A stretch of 7,734 bases of DNA from Gammaproteobacteria bacterium (GCA_003645385.1 QNEY01000072.1:1-7734); one strand, 5' to 3'. Counted from the first letter of the stretch, positions 1 to 6,153 are shown. Made by a program: numbers and translations. Notes: generated from the letters alone by a model not told the origin.

Positions 1-1157
1 ATACTAATGAGAATACTCATGAGGTGATTCGCTCTAATCTTGACCGATCACCAATGTACAGTGGTGAAATTGAAGGTGTTGGTCCGCGATATTGGCCATC
101 AATAGAAGATAAAGTGGTGCGATTTGCAGATCGAGCATCACATCAAATTTTCCTTGAACCTGAAGGTTTGAACTGTGGCGAAGTATACCCAAATGGCATT
201 TCGACCAGTTTGCCATTTGATGTGCAATATCAAATTGTTCGCTCGATGAAAGGGCTAGAAAATGTCCATATCACCCGTCCTGGTTATGCTATTGAGTATG
301 ATTTTTTTGACCCGCGTGATCTGCAACCATGGTTAGAAACTAAATATATGGCGGGCTTATATTTTGCAGGCCAGATTAACGGGACAACAGGTTATGAAGA
401 GGCTGCCGCTCAAGGATTAATCGCTGGTTTGAATGCGGGCCTAAATGCTCGTGGCCTAGAGCAATGGTATCCACGCCGTGATGAAGCCTATATCGGTGTG
501 ATGATTGATGATTTGATTACCTCTGGTACTCAAGAACCTTATCGGATGTTTACTAGTCGGGCAGAATACCGTTTATTATTACGTGAAGATAATGCCGATG
601 TTCGACTTACTCCAAAAGGGCATGAGTTAGGTATTGTTGATGATGCCCGTTGGGAAGTATTTGAAACAAAACGAGATGCAGTTGCTAAAGAAACTCGTCG
701 TTTGGAAGCTTATAAGTTTAGTCCTGAAAAAATAGACCAAACATTAGCTGAAAAAGTGTTGGGTGAACCACTTAAGAAAGTGAGTACTGCAATGGATTTG
801 TTACGTCGTCCCAGTGTTGATTATCAAGGTTTATTAACCTTGCTTGAAGAAGAAAATAAGCTAGCAAATGATGTTTCTGAGCAGGTAGTAATTCAGACAA
901 AGTATGCCGGCTATATCAACCGCCAGCAAAATGAAATTGATCGACTACAACGTCATGAAAAGACTCCCTTACCTGATAATATTGACTATCAAGATGTGCG
1001 TGGCTTATCGAATGAAGTTCGCGAAAAACTTGAAAATGCCAGGCCTAATAGTTTAGGGCAGGCAGCACGTATTTCAGGGGTAACACCTGCTGCGATTTCC
1101 TTGTTATTAGTACATTTAAAGCGTAGTGATCGAAGTGGAAAGCAAGCTAATGGGTGA
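1..1157 (+). CDS. mnmG: tRNA uridine-5-carboxymethylaminomethyl(34) synthesis enzyme MnmG, 3' part (5' end outside window)
   Basis: FAD-dependent subunit of the MnmE-MnmG complex, which installs the cmnm5/nm5 group on the wobble uridine (U34) of certain tRNAs in the cytoplasm. The reading frame is already open at base 3 (visible residues TNENTHEV, matching the E. coli TNEQTHDV region), so roughly 245 N-terminal residues, including the main FAD-binding motif, lie upstream. The visible 384 residues carry the first GidA signature (GPRY.PSIEDK, visible residues 27-37), PGYAIEYDFFDPRDL, and the second signature AGQINGTTGYEEAAAQG. The C-terminal helical domain that binds MnmE and tRNA follows (LSNEV...GQAARISGVTPAAIS). 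Oddity: the cysteine normally found inside the first signature (C277 in E. coli) is Trp here, codon TGG at 93-95. The stop TGA (1155-1157) overlaps the rsmG start by 8 bp. Family assignment is certain. The GTG at 24 is an internal codon, not the start. Confidence 0.98.
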   Translation, partial: TNENTHEVIRSNLDRSPMYSGEIEGVGPRYWPSIEDKVVRFADRASHQIFLEPEGLNCGEVYPNGISTSLPFDVQYQIVRSMKGLENVHITRPGYAIEYDFFDPRDLQPWLETKYMAGLYFAGQINGTTGYEEAAAQGLIAGLNAGLNARGLEQWYPRRDEAYIGVMIDDLITSGTQEPYRMFTSRAEYRLLLREDNADVRLTPKGHELGIVDDARWEVFETKRDAVAKETRRLEAYKFSPEKIDQTLAEKVLGEPLKKVSTAMDLLRRPSVDYQGLLTLLEEENKLANDVSEQVVIQTKYAGYINRQQNEIDRLQRHEKTPLPDNIDYQDVRGLSNEVREKLENARPNSLGQAARISGVTPAAISLLLVHLKRSDRSGKQANG

Positions 1158-1776
1158 CAGTCTGCTAGAACAGGTACAACAAGGTTGTGATGAGTTAAAT
1201 ATAACGTTGACTGACGAACAGTATCAGCAGCTATTAGCCTATGTGGTGTTATTGGATAAATGGAACAAAGTTTATAATTTGACTTCAGTGCGCGATCCAA
1301 ACGAAATGATCAGCCGCCATATACTGGATAGCTTAGCAATATTGCCATATTTAGCAGGTAAAACTTTGCTTGATGTGGGGACTGGAGCCGGTTTGCCGGG
1401 TATTCCGATTGCAATAATAAAACCTGATATGACGGTTACCTTGTTAGACAGCAATTCCAAGAAAACTCGATTTTTGCAACAAGCGAAGGCAGAATTAAGC
1501 TTATCAAATGTGACTGTAATTCATGGTCGCGTTGAGCAAGTAGAGTTGCCCAAGTTTTCTACCGTAACTGCCCGTGCTTTCTCGACAATTGACGATATCA
1601 TTGATTTAGCTGGCCGACACTGCGATGATGCTGGCTGTCTGCTATTAATGAAAGGTATCTATCCTGAAGCAGAGTTAAAAGCGGTCAAAGATGGTTTTCA
1701 TCTACAAGATGTGATGTCATTGACGGTTCCCGGATGTGATGGACAGAGACATCTGGTGCGACTAATTAAAGGCTAA
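1150..1776 (+). CDS. rsmG: 16S rRNA (guanine(527)-N7)-methyltransferase RsmG
   Basis: SAM-dependent enzyme that methylates N7 of G527 in 16S rRNA of the small ribosomal subunit. In some bacteria its loss gives low-level streptomycin resistance. The 208-residue product matches the usual length of about 207. Visible motifs are WNKVYNLTSVRDP (38-50), RHILDS (56-61), the SAM-binding loop DVGTGAGLPG (75-84), the acidic strand end LLDS (98-101), ARAF (141-144, where E. coli has SRAF), MKG (167-169) and GQRHLV (198-203). I chose ATG 1150 because GGAAAG at 1137-1142 sits 7 bp upstream and the protein then aligns end to end with E. coli RsmG. In-frame GTGs at 1126 and 1135 would lengthen the overlap with mnmG without adding conserved sequence. 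The gene overlaps mnmG by 8 bp, which suggests translational coupling, and lies 4 bp before parA. Confidence 0.97.
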   Translation: MGDSLLEQVQQGCDELNITLTDEQYQQLLAYVVLLDKWNKVYNLTSVRDPNEMISRHILDSLAILPYLAGKTLLDVGTGAGLPGIPIAIIKPDMTVTLLDSNSKKTRFLQQAKAELSLSNVTVIHGRVEQVELPKFSTVTARAFSTIDDIIDLAGRHCDDAGCLLLMKGIYPEAELKAVKDGFHLQDVMSLTVPGCDGQRHLVRLIKG

Positions 1777-1780
1777 GTGA

Positions 1781-2551
1781 ATGGGCAATATTTTCGCGGT
1801 TACAAATCAAAAAGGTGGGGTTGGAAAAACGACCACAGCCGTTAACTTGGCGGCTTCATTGGCAGAAAGTGGTAAAAAAGTATTACTGATTGATTTAGAC
1901 CCACAGGGTAATGCCTCCACAGGCTGTGGTGTCGATAAAGCTGAGATCAATAAAAGCAGCTATGATGTCATTATGGCTGAGGCTAAAGCAATTGATGCTA
2001 TTGTTTCACCAGAAGATTTATCATTTGATGTGTTGCCAACCAATGTTGATCTAACAGCAGCTGAAGTGCAGTTGTTAGATGTGAATTTGCGTGAGCACCG
2101 GTTGCGATTAGCGTTGGAATCAACACGCGATCGATATGATTTTATACTGATTGATTGTCCTCCATCCCTGAGTATGTTGACGGTAAATGCTTTAGTCGCA
2201 TCGAAAGGTGTGATCATTCCAATTCAATGTGAATATTATGCCTTGGAAGGCTTGTCATCCTTATTAAAAACAGTAGAGAGGATTAAGCAGCGCGCTAACC
2301 CTGCATTAGAGATCACGGGCTTGATTCGCACCATGTTTGATGCCCGAAATAATCTGGCCAATCAAGTATCGCGACAGCTTATTGTCCATTTTGATAAAAA
2401 AGTGTTTCATTCGATCATTCCTAGAAATGTTCGTCTGGCAGAAGCTCCCAGTCATGGCGTGCCAGTGGTAAGCTATGACCGATCATCGCGAGGCTCAATA
2501 GCCTATATGGCATTGGCGAGTGAATTTATTCGACGCGAGAAAAATAATTAA
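1781..2551 (+). CDS. parA: chromosome partitioning ATPase ParA (Soj)
   Basis: Deviant Walker-type ATPase that binds the nucleoid non-specifically when ATP-bound and, with ParB-parS, segregates the replication origin region. The protein has 256 residues. The deviant Walker A box KGGVGKTT is at 11-18, with the signature lysine K11. The Walker A' strand LLIDLDPQGN is at 35-44 (D40), and the Walker B strand FILIDCPPS at 121-129 (D125). The C-terminal block PRNVRLAEAPSHG (214-226) is typical of chromosomal Soj proteins. There is no N-terminal helix-turn-helix extension, so this is the short chromosomal type rather than a P1-plasmid type. AAAGG at 1768-1772 lies 8 bp before ATG 1781 and inside the end of rsmG. 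The gene is 4 bp after rsmG and 12 bp before parB, consistent with one transcript. Confidence 0.98.
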   Translation: MGNIFAVTNQKGGVGKTTTAVNLAASLAESGKKVLLIDLDPQGNASTGCGVDKAEINKSSYDVIMAEAKAIDAIVSPEDLSFDVLPTNVDLTAAEVQLLDVNLREHRLRLALESTRDRYDFILIDCPPSLSMLTVNALVASKGVIIPIQCEYYALEGLSSLLKTVERIKQRANPALEITGLIRTMFDARNNLANQVSRQLIVHFDKKVFHSIIPRNVRLAEAPSHGVPVVSYDRSSRGSIAYMALASEFIRREKNN

Positions 2552-2563
2552 GCAGGTAAACAG

Positions 2564-3421
2564 ATGGTGACCAAAAAAAGAGGATTAGGCAGAGGGTTAG
2601 ATGCATTGCTGGCAGATGTACAGCATGAAGATGATAGCCTTGATGATAGCCTGCAATATTTTCCGCTGGATATGATTCAACCTGGTAAATATCAGCCTCG
2701 AGTCGATATGTCACAAGAATCCTTGGACGAACTAGCTGATTCAATTCGGGCGCAAGGTTTGGTGCAACCCATTGTGGTTCGTCCAATTAATGGTGGCCGA
2801 TATGAAATTATTGCAGGTGAACGTCGCTGGCGAGCATCAAAGTTAGCCGAATTAGACACCATTCCAGCATTGGTGCGTGATGTATCGGATCGCAGTGCAA
2901 TTGCGATGGCCCTGATTGAAAATATCCAACGGGAAGATCTGAACCCGATGGAAGAGGCCAATGCCCTGCATCGTTTACGTGAAGAATTTTCAATGACCCA
3001 TCAGGAAGCTGCTGAAGCAGTTGGACGATCGCGTGCAGCAGTTTCAAACTTACTCCGCCTTAGAAATCTGAATGATGATGTGAAACGATTGGTAGAGAAT
3101 TGTGATCTTGAAATGGGTCATGCTCGTGCTTTACTGGCATTGGAAGGTGAGCTTCAAACTGATACTGCAAAAATTATTGTTGAAAAAGGACTGTCTGTGC
3201 GTGAAACAGAACAGTTAATTCGTCGCTTGTTAAAACCAGTTAAAGAGAAGCCGCATCAATCTGATGCTCTGCTTGAAGAGATCGATAAAATCGAGCAATT
3301 AATCAGCAAGAAGCTCGGAGATAGATTTGCAATTAAGCACGCAGCAAGTGGTAAAGGTAAATTAGTGATTGATTACTCTGATATAGCTGACTTGAGAGAT
3401 ATTGTTAAGCGGATCAAGTGA
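2564..3421 (+). CDS. parB: chromosome partitioning protein ParB (Spo0J), CTP-dependent DNA clamp
   Basis: Partition protein that loads at parS, spreads as a CTP-gated clamp and stimulates ParA ATPase. It has 285 residues, normal for the family. The N-terminal basic ParA-activating peptide KKRGLGRGLDALL is at 4-16. The CTP-binding ParB/Srx domain includes QPRVD (44-48), GERRWRA (85-91) and ENIQREDLNP (119-128). The helix-turn-helix covers about 145-167 (THQEAAEAVGRSRAAVSNLLRL), followed by MGHARALLAL. The C-terminal segment from about 236 to 285 is the expected dimerisation domain. The linker after the N-terminal peptide contains a duplicated acidic DDSL unit (23-30). ATG 2564 has AGCAGG 7 bp upstream, starting at the last base of parA. 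No good parS site is visible in the gene or nearby. Confidence 0.98.
   Translation: MVTKKRGLGRGLDALLADVQHEDDSLDDSLQYFPLDMIQPGKYQPRVDMSQESLDELADSIRAQGLVQPIVVRPINGGRYEIIAGERRWRASKLAELDTIPALVRDVSDRSAIAMALIENIQREDLNPMEEANALHRLREEFSMTHQEAAEAVGRSRAAVSNLLRLRNLNDDVKRLVENCDLEMGHARALLALEGELQTDTAKIIVEKGLSVRETEQLIRRLLKPVKEKPHQSDALLEEIDKIEQLISKKLGDRFAIKHAASGKGKLVIDYSDIADLRDIVKRIK
2630..2653 (+). repeat. 12-bp tandem duplication inside parB
   Basis: The 11-mer GATGATAGCCT occurs at 2630-2640 and again at 2642-2652. With the wobble base this makes two in-frame 12-bp units encoding DDSL-DDSL (ParB residues 23-30). They lie in the variable linker between the ParA-activating N-terminal peptide and the CTP-binding domain, where length changes are expected to be tolerated. 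It looks like a recent small slippage duplication. Confidence 0.85.
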
Positions 3422-3445
3422 TTTTGCATAGTTTAGGAATATTTC

Positions 3446-4456
3446 ATGCCTATGTATAGTGATGATGAGTTAGAGTCAGCTGTACAGGCTGGAGTGATGA
3501 CACCTCAAGTTGCAACAGCATTTCGAGATTATGTTGCACAAAAAAGAGCTACCCCGACAGTTGATGAAGAATACTTTCGACTTATATCGGGGTTTAATGA
3601 CATTTTTGTTGTTATAGCCTGCTTGCTTTTACTGGTTTCAATTACCTGGATTGGAGATTCGGTAAGTTTACTTTTTGGTGCGATTTTACAGACGATCACT
3701 GCATGGGGGCTTGCAGAGTATTTCACTCGGCAGCGTCGAATGGCTTTGCCGTCGATAGTATTATTACTGGCTTTTGTTGGCGGAGTCTTGGCAACTGGGA
3801 TGGTGCTTCTAGAGCGATTTGATTTGAGTACTGATTTGATAATAGGTGCACCCAGTGCCGCCGCTGCAATTGCTGCATGGTTACATTGGCTACGATTTAA
3901 AGTGCCTATTACAGTGGCAGCTGGGACAGCCGCCCTTGTCGCAAGTGTTGTGATGATATTGTTTGCTTTAATACCTGAAACGAGACAGTGGGTAACACCG
4001 ATTACATTTATTGCGGGCATTGCCTTATTTATACTGGCAATGAAGTGGGATGCATCAGATAGATCACGGCAAACTCGTCGATCTGATGTGGCATTTTGGC
4101 TTCATTTGATTACTGCTCCACTTATTGTGCATCCTGTTTTTTCGGCTTTAGGGGTATTCGATGGTCAAGTTGGTTTATCGCAGGCGAGTGCTGTCGTGAT
4201 GCTTTATGTTGTGATTGCTATTGTGTCGATATCAATAGATCGTCGAGCTATGATGGTTTCTGCTCTTATTTATGTTTTGTATGCTTTTGATACATTGCTA
4301 GAACATTACGGGATAATAAGTCTTGGTTTTGCCTTTACGGCATTCAGTCTTGGCTCGGGTTTATTATTGTTATCTGCATTCTGGCACTCCTGCAGAAAGG
4401 CTTTGCTTCAGTTTTACCCACACTTTATCCAGCAACGGCTCCCATCATTACGATAG
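3446..4456 (+). CDS. multi-pass inner-membrane protein of unknown function
   Basis: I do not recognise a named family with confidence. The 336-residue product has a soluble N-terminal part (about 1-50) with a short helical motif YSDDELESAVQAGVMTP, then the segment VDEEYFRLISGFNDIFV (39-55). About nine or ten hydrophobic segments follow, roughly at 52-70, 72-92, 101-122, 131-149, 153-175, 182-199, 215-235, 246-264, 268-286 and 290-312, ending in a basic tail (RKALLQF...RLPSLR). The N-terminal helix followed by many membrane spans is reminiscent of the DUF2157 style of membrane protein, but that is only an impression. No catalytic or transporter signature is evident. ATG 3446 has AGGA (3435-3438) 7 bp upstream; ATG 3452 is the alternative. 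The gene starts 24 bp after parB with no promoter or terminator between, so co-transcription with parAB is likely. The atp promoter lies downstream of it. Confidence 0.88.
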   Translation: MPMYSDDELESAVQAGVMTPQVATAFRDYVAQKRATPTVDEEYFRLISGFNDIFVVIACLLLLVSITWIGDSVSLLFGAILQTITAWGLAEYFTRQRRMALPSIVLLLAFVGGVLATGMVLLERFDLSTDLIIGAPSAAAAIAAWLHWLRFKVPITVAAGTAALVASVVMILFALIPETRQWVTPITFIAGIALFILAMKWDASDRSRQTRRSDVAFWLHLITAPLIVHPVFSALGVFDGQVGLSQASAVVMLYVVIAIVSISIDRRAMMVSALIYVLYAFDTLLEHYGIISLGFAFTAFSLGSGLLLLSAFWHSCRKALLQFYPHFIQQRLPSLR

Positions 4457-4528
4457 TTTTATATTGTTTGCATGGGTAGAAGTGTGAGTTCATAGCGGGA
4501 TAAATATTAAGAGAAATCAAGAATTTCA

Positions 4529-4558
4529 TTGACCAAACAATACGCGGATCTATATAAT
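4529..4558 (+). promoter_or_regulatory. sigma-70 promoter of the atp operon
   Basis: The -35 element TTGACC (4529-4534) and the -10 element TATAAT (4553-4558) are separated by 18 bp. This gives one mismatch to consensus in the hexamers and a near-ideal spacer. Transcription would start near 4565, leaving a leader of about 38 nt before atpI. The bases just after the -10 (GCCGTG) are rather G+C-rich for this A+T-rich interval. This is the only strong promoter-like sequence I see in the window, and it sits in the only long intergenic gap, directly before the ATP synthase genes. Confidence 0.85.
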
Positions 4559-4564
4559 GCCGTG

Positions 4565-4581
4565 TTTTGTTTAAGACAAAA
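4565..4581 (+). promoter_or_regulatory. small hairpin at the 5' end of the atp leader RNA
   Basis: TTTTGT (4565-4570) and ACAAAA (4576-4581) form a perfect 6-bp inverted repeat around the loop TTAAG. If transcription starts near 4565, this stem is the extreme 5' end of the operon mRNA, where stems can slow RNA decay. It is weak (one G-C pair) and could be chance in A+T-rich DNA. Confidence 0.35.
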
Positions 4582-4602
4582 TTAAAAATCCAGCGAGTTA
4601 CG

Positions 4603-4977
4603 ATGGACCGCCTAACAAGAGTCCAACCTATTAATCATCTGATAAAGATGCAGGTTGTAATGCTGGTAGTAATAGTTTTGATTACCCTTTGGTGGCGAGG
4701 AAATAGCGCTGCGATAGCCTGTTTTTATGGCGGAAGTATCGCAATAGCCAATACCTTGTTGCAAAGGTGGCATCTGATTAGCTCAGCAAAACAAGCCAAA
4801 TCAAATGCTGGTATGAATTTACGCAAAGCGTATCGTTGTGTCGCAGAGCGATGGATATTAACTATCGTGATGTTTGCCGTTGGTTTTGCAGTGTTGAATC
4901 TTTCACCACTGCCATTGATGACTGGCTTTATTATGACTCAATTTGCTTTGTTATTTGGAATCAAGAATCGGGCATAA
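4603..4977 (+). CDS. atpI: ATP synthase accessory protein I (AtpI)
   Basis: Small membrane protein encoded first in many bacterial atp operons, proposed to assist c-ring assembly or stability and not part of the finished enzyme. The 124-residue product has four hydrophobic segments at about 16-31, 35-55, 83-100 and 103-120, with a positively charged loop between the second and third (QAKSNAGMNLRKAYR). The FYGGSIAIANTLL stretch (41-53) resembles the family's conserved second helix. ATG 4603 was chosen because it gives the normal protein start. A TTG at 4567 in the same frame would fall almost on the predicted transcription start and inside the leader hairpin. The ribosome binding site is poor (GAG at 4595-4597), fitting low expression. 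Sequence conservation in AtpI is weak, so position before atpB contributes to the call. Confidence 0.93.
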   Translation: MDRLTRVQPINHLIKMQVVMLVVIVLITLWWRGNSAAIACFYGGSIAIANTLLQRWHLISSAKQAKSNAGMNLRKAYRCVAERWILTIVMFAVGFAVLNLSPLPLMTGFIMTQFALLFGIKNRA

Positions 4978-4985
4978 CTAAAAAT

Positions 4986-5855
4986 ATGGCTAGTGAAGCA
5001 CTTACTTCCTCACAATATATTAAGCATCATCTACAAAACCTAACCTTCGGTCAGCACCACGATGGTTCATGGGGTTTGGCACATGATGCAGCAGAAGCGG
5101 CCGACATGGGCTTTTGGGCAATCAACGTTGATAGCATGGGTATGACACTGTTGCTTGGCGGATTGTTAATGTGGTTTTTCCGTAGTGTCGCAAAAAAAGT
5201 AGAGGCAGGAGTTCCTTCTGGCGCTCAAAATTTTGCCGAATGGATTATCGATTTTATTAACGACAGCGTTCGTGGTTCATTTTCAGGTAGAAATCCACTG
5301 GTCGCACCACTGGCATTTACCATCTTCCTCTGGATATTCCTAATGAACTTGATGGACTTATTGCCCATCGATTTAGTGCCAGAAATTGCCAAGTTCGTGG
5401 GTGTACATGTATTTGGTATGGACCCACATGCCGTATTCTTTAAAGTAGTGCCAACAACAGACCCAAATATTACCTTCGGTATGGCATTTGGTGTGTTTGC
5501 CTTAGTACTGTTCTACAGCATTAAAATAAAAGGCTTAGGTGGCTTTGTCGGTGAGCTAACGCTAGAGCCCTTCGGTAAGTGGGCAATCCCTGCTAACTTC
5601 TTGTTAGAAGGCGTAAACTTAATTGCTAAACCAATTTCACTAGCATTACGGTTGTTCGGCAACATGTATGCAGGGGAAATGATTTTCATCCTGATTGCGA
5701 TCATGTTTAGTGCGGGTGCTGTTATGGCCTCACTAGGTGGTCTATTGCAAATTGGCTGGGCGATTTTCCATATCTTGATTATTACTTTGCAAGCGTTCAT
5801 TTTTATGACCTTGACTATCGTATATTTAGATATGGCACATCAAGAACATCACTAG
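4986..5855 (+). CDS. atpB: ATP synthase Fo subunit a
   Basis: Membrane subunit that forms the two proton half-channels against the c-ring. The 289-residue protein is slightly longer than E. coli subunit a (271). MASE...YIKHHLQNL at the N-terminus matches the E. coli start MASE...YIGHHLNNL, which fixes ATG 4986. FLMNLMDLLPIDL lies at 118-130. The functional helix LRLFGNMYAGE is at 221-231, with essential Arg222 (R210 in E. coli) and Glu231 (E219 equivalent). IFHILIITLQAFIFM (260-274) holds His262 and Gln269, equivalents of H245 and Q252. Extra residues relative to E. coli lie in the N-terminal segment (His- and Asp-rich, about 23-41), in a loop around 137-153 and before the last helix. The start is 8 bp after atpI, with no clear Shine-Dalgarno sequence, so coupling to atpI translation is likely. 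Confidence 0.98.
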   Translation: MASEALTSSQYIKHHLQNLTFGQHHDGSWGLAHDAAEAADMGFWAINVDSMGMTLLLGGLLMWFFRSVAKKVEAGVPSGAQNFAEWIIDFINDSVRGSFSGRNPLVAPLAFTIFLWIFLMNLMDLLPIDLVPEIAKFVGVHVFGMDPHAVFFKVVPTTDPNITFGMAFGVFALVLFYSIKIKGLGGFVGELTLEPFGKWAIPANFLLEGVNLIAKPISLALRLFGNMYAGEMIFILIAIMFSAGAVMASLGGLLQIGWAIFHILIITLQAFIFMTLTIVYLDMAHQEHH

Positions 5856-5889
5856 ATTTTTGTTAAATTTAATTTTTACTTCGTAGGAG
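5856..5889 (+). promoter_or_regulatory. U-rich translation initiation region and strong Shine-Dalgarno of atpE
   Basis: The atpB-atpE gap is very T-rich (it contains the palindrome TTAAATTTAA at 5863-5872) and ends in AGGAG (5885-5889), 6 bp before ATG 5896. This is the best ribosome binding site in the operon section seen here. E. coli atpE is known to have a U-rich upstream enhancer that raises synthesis of the many-copy c subunit. The same role here is an inference from composition and position. Confidence 0.6.
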
Positions 5890-5895
5890 AAAAAC

Positions 5896-6126
5896 ATGGA
5901 ATCAGCACTACTATACATAGCAGGCGCATTAATGTTGGGCTTAGGTGCATTAGGTGCCGCTGTAGGTATCGGTATTTTGGGTGGTCGCTTTTTGGAAGGT
6001 GCTGCACGCCAACCTGAATTGATCCCAATGCTTCGCACACAATTCTTCATTGTTATGGGTCTTGTTGATGCGGTACCAATGATTGCTGTTGGTTTGGCAA
6101 TGTACATTCTATTTGCGGTTGCATAA
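5896..6126 (+). CDS. atpE: ATP synthase Fo subunit c (c-ring proteolipid)
   Basis: Hairpin membrane protein, present in about ten copies per enzyme as the rotating ring that carries protons. The 76-residue product has two hydrophobic helices. The first contains the glycine/alanine-rich packing motif GALGAAVGIGILGG (17-30). The polar loop is ARQPELIP (37-44), with the R-Q-P triplet that contacts the gamma and epsilon subunits. The second helix has the proton-binding Asp58 in GLVDAVPMIAVGL (55-67), equivalent to D61 of E. coli. The carboxylate is Asp, and the glutamine/glutamate/serine set of sodium-binding rings is not seen, so proton coupling is expected. Start choice is supported by AGGAG 6 bp upstream. 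The very close match to E. coli makes the call secure. Confidence 0.99.
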   Translation: MESALLYIAGALMLGLGALGAAVGIGILGGRFLEGAARQPELIPMLRTQFFIVMGLVDAVPMIAVGLAMYILFAVA

Positions 6127-6153
6127 AGATAGTCATTTTTTTTAAGACTATTT
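6127..6153 (+). promoter_or_regulatory. intercistronic stem-loop between atpE and atpF
   Basis: AGATAGTC (6127-6134) pairs with GACTATTT (6146-6153) to give an 8-bp stem (one G-U pair) with an 11-nt, mostly T loop, immediately after the atpE stop codon. Only four Ts follow the closing arm and the stem is A+T-rich, so it is a poor full terminator. An RNA-stability or partial-attenuation element that keeps atpE output above atpF is plausible, but this is inference. Confidence 0.45.

Larger units (their letters stand above)
4457..4602. other. intergenic region upstream of the atp operon
   Basis: These 146 bp between the unknown membrane-protein gene and atpI contain the atp promoter and leader hairpin. 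I found no convincing rho-independent terminator for the upstream genes: the only inverted repeats before the promoter are a weak GAAAT/ATTTC pair (4513-4527) without a T tract. No tRNA, small ORF or DnaA-box cluster is visible here. Confidence 0.7.

Noticed and set aside
1126..1149. GTG-initiated N-terminal extension of rsmG (8 extra residues)
   Set aside because: ATG 1150 has a better-placed Shine-Dalgarno and aligns with the E. coli N-terminus. The extension only increases the overlap with mnmG.
3193..3208. Possible parS site inside parB
   Set aside because: The right half GTGAAACA is perfect but only about 10 of 16 positions match overall. The bases encode a conserved ParB motif (SVRETEQ), so the match is probably coincidental.
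3529..4020. 163-codon reverse-strand open frame opposite the membrane-protein gene
   Set aside because: It is an antisense shadow of a better-supported coding frame, with low-complexity Ala/Ile/Thr/Lys composition and no recognisable motif.
4414..4433. Pair of DnaA-box-like sequences (TTACCCACA and TTATCCAGC)
   Set aside because: They have one and two mismatches respectively, lie inside a coding region and are not part of a cluster or next to an A+T-rich unwinding element. This is not evidence for an origin.
4513..4527. GAAAT/ATTTC inverted repeat as a terminator
   Set aside because: The stem is only 5 bp with a single G-C pair and no T tract, and it abuts the -35 element.
4567..4602. TTG-initiated extension of atpI
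   Set aside because: It would start about 2 nt from the predicted transcription start and within the leader hairpin. ATG 4603 gives the normal protein.
4836..4985. 50-residue GTG-initiated extension of atpB into atpI
   Set aside because: It lies in another frame of conserved atpI sequence and does not look like subunit a. The family start MASE is at 4986.
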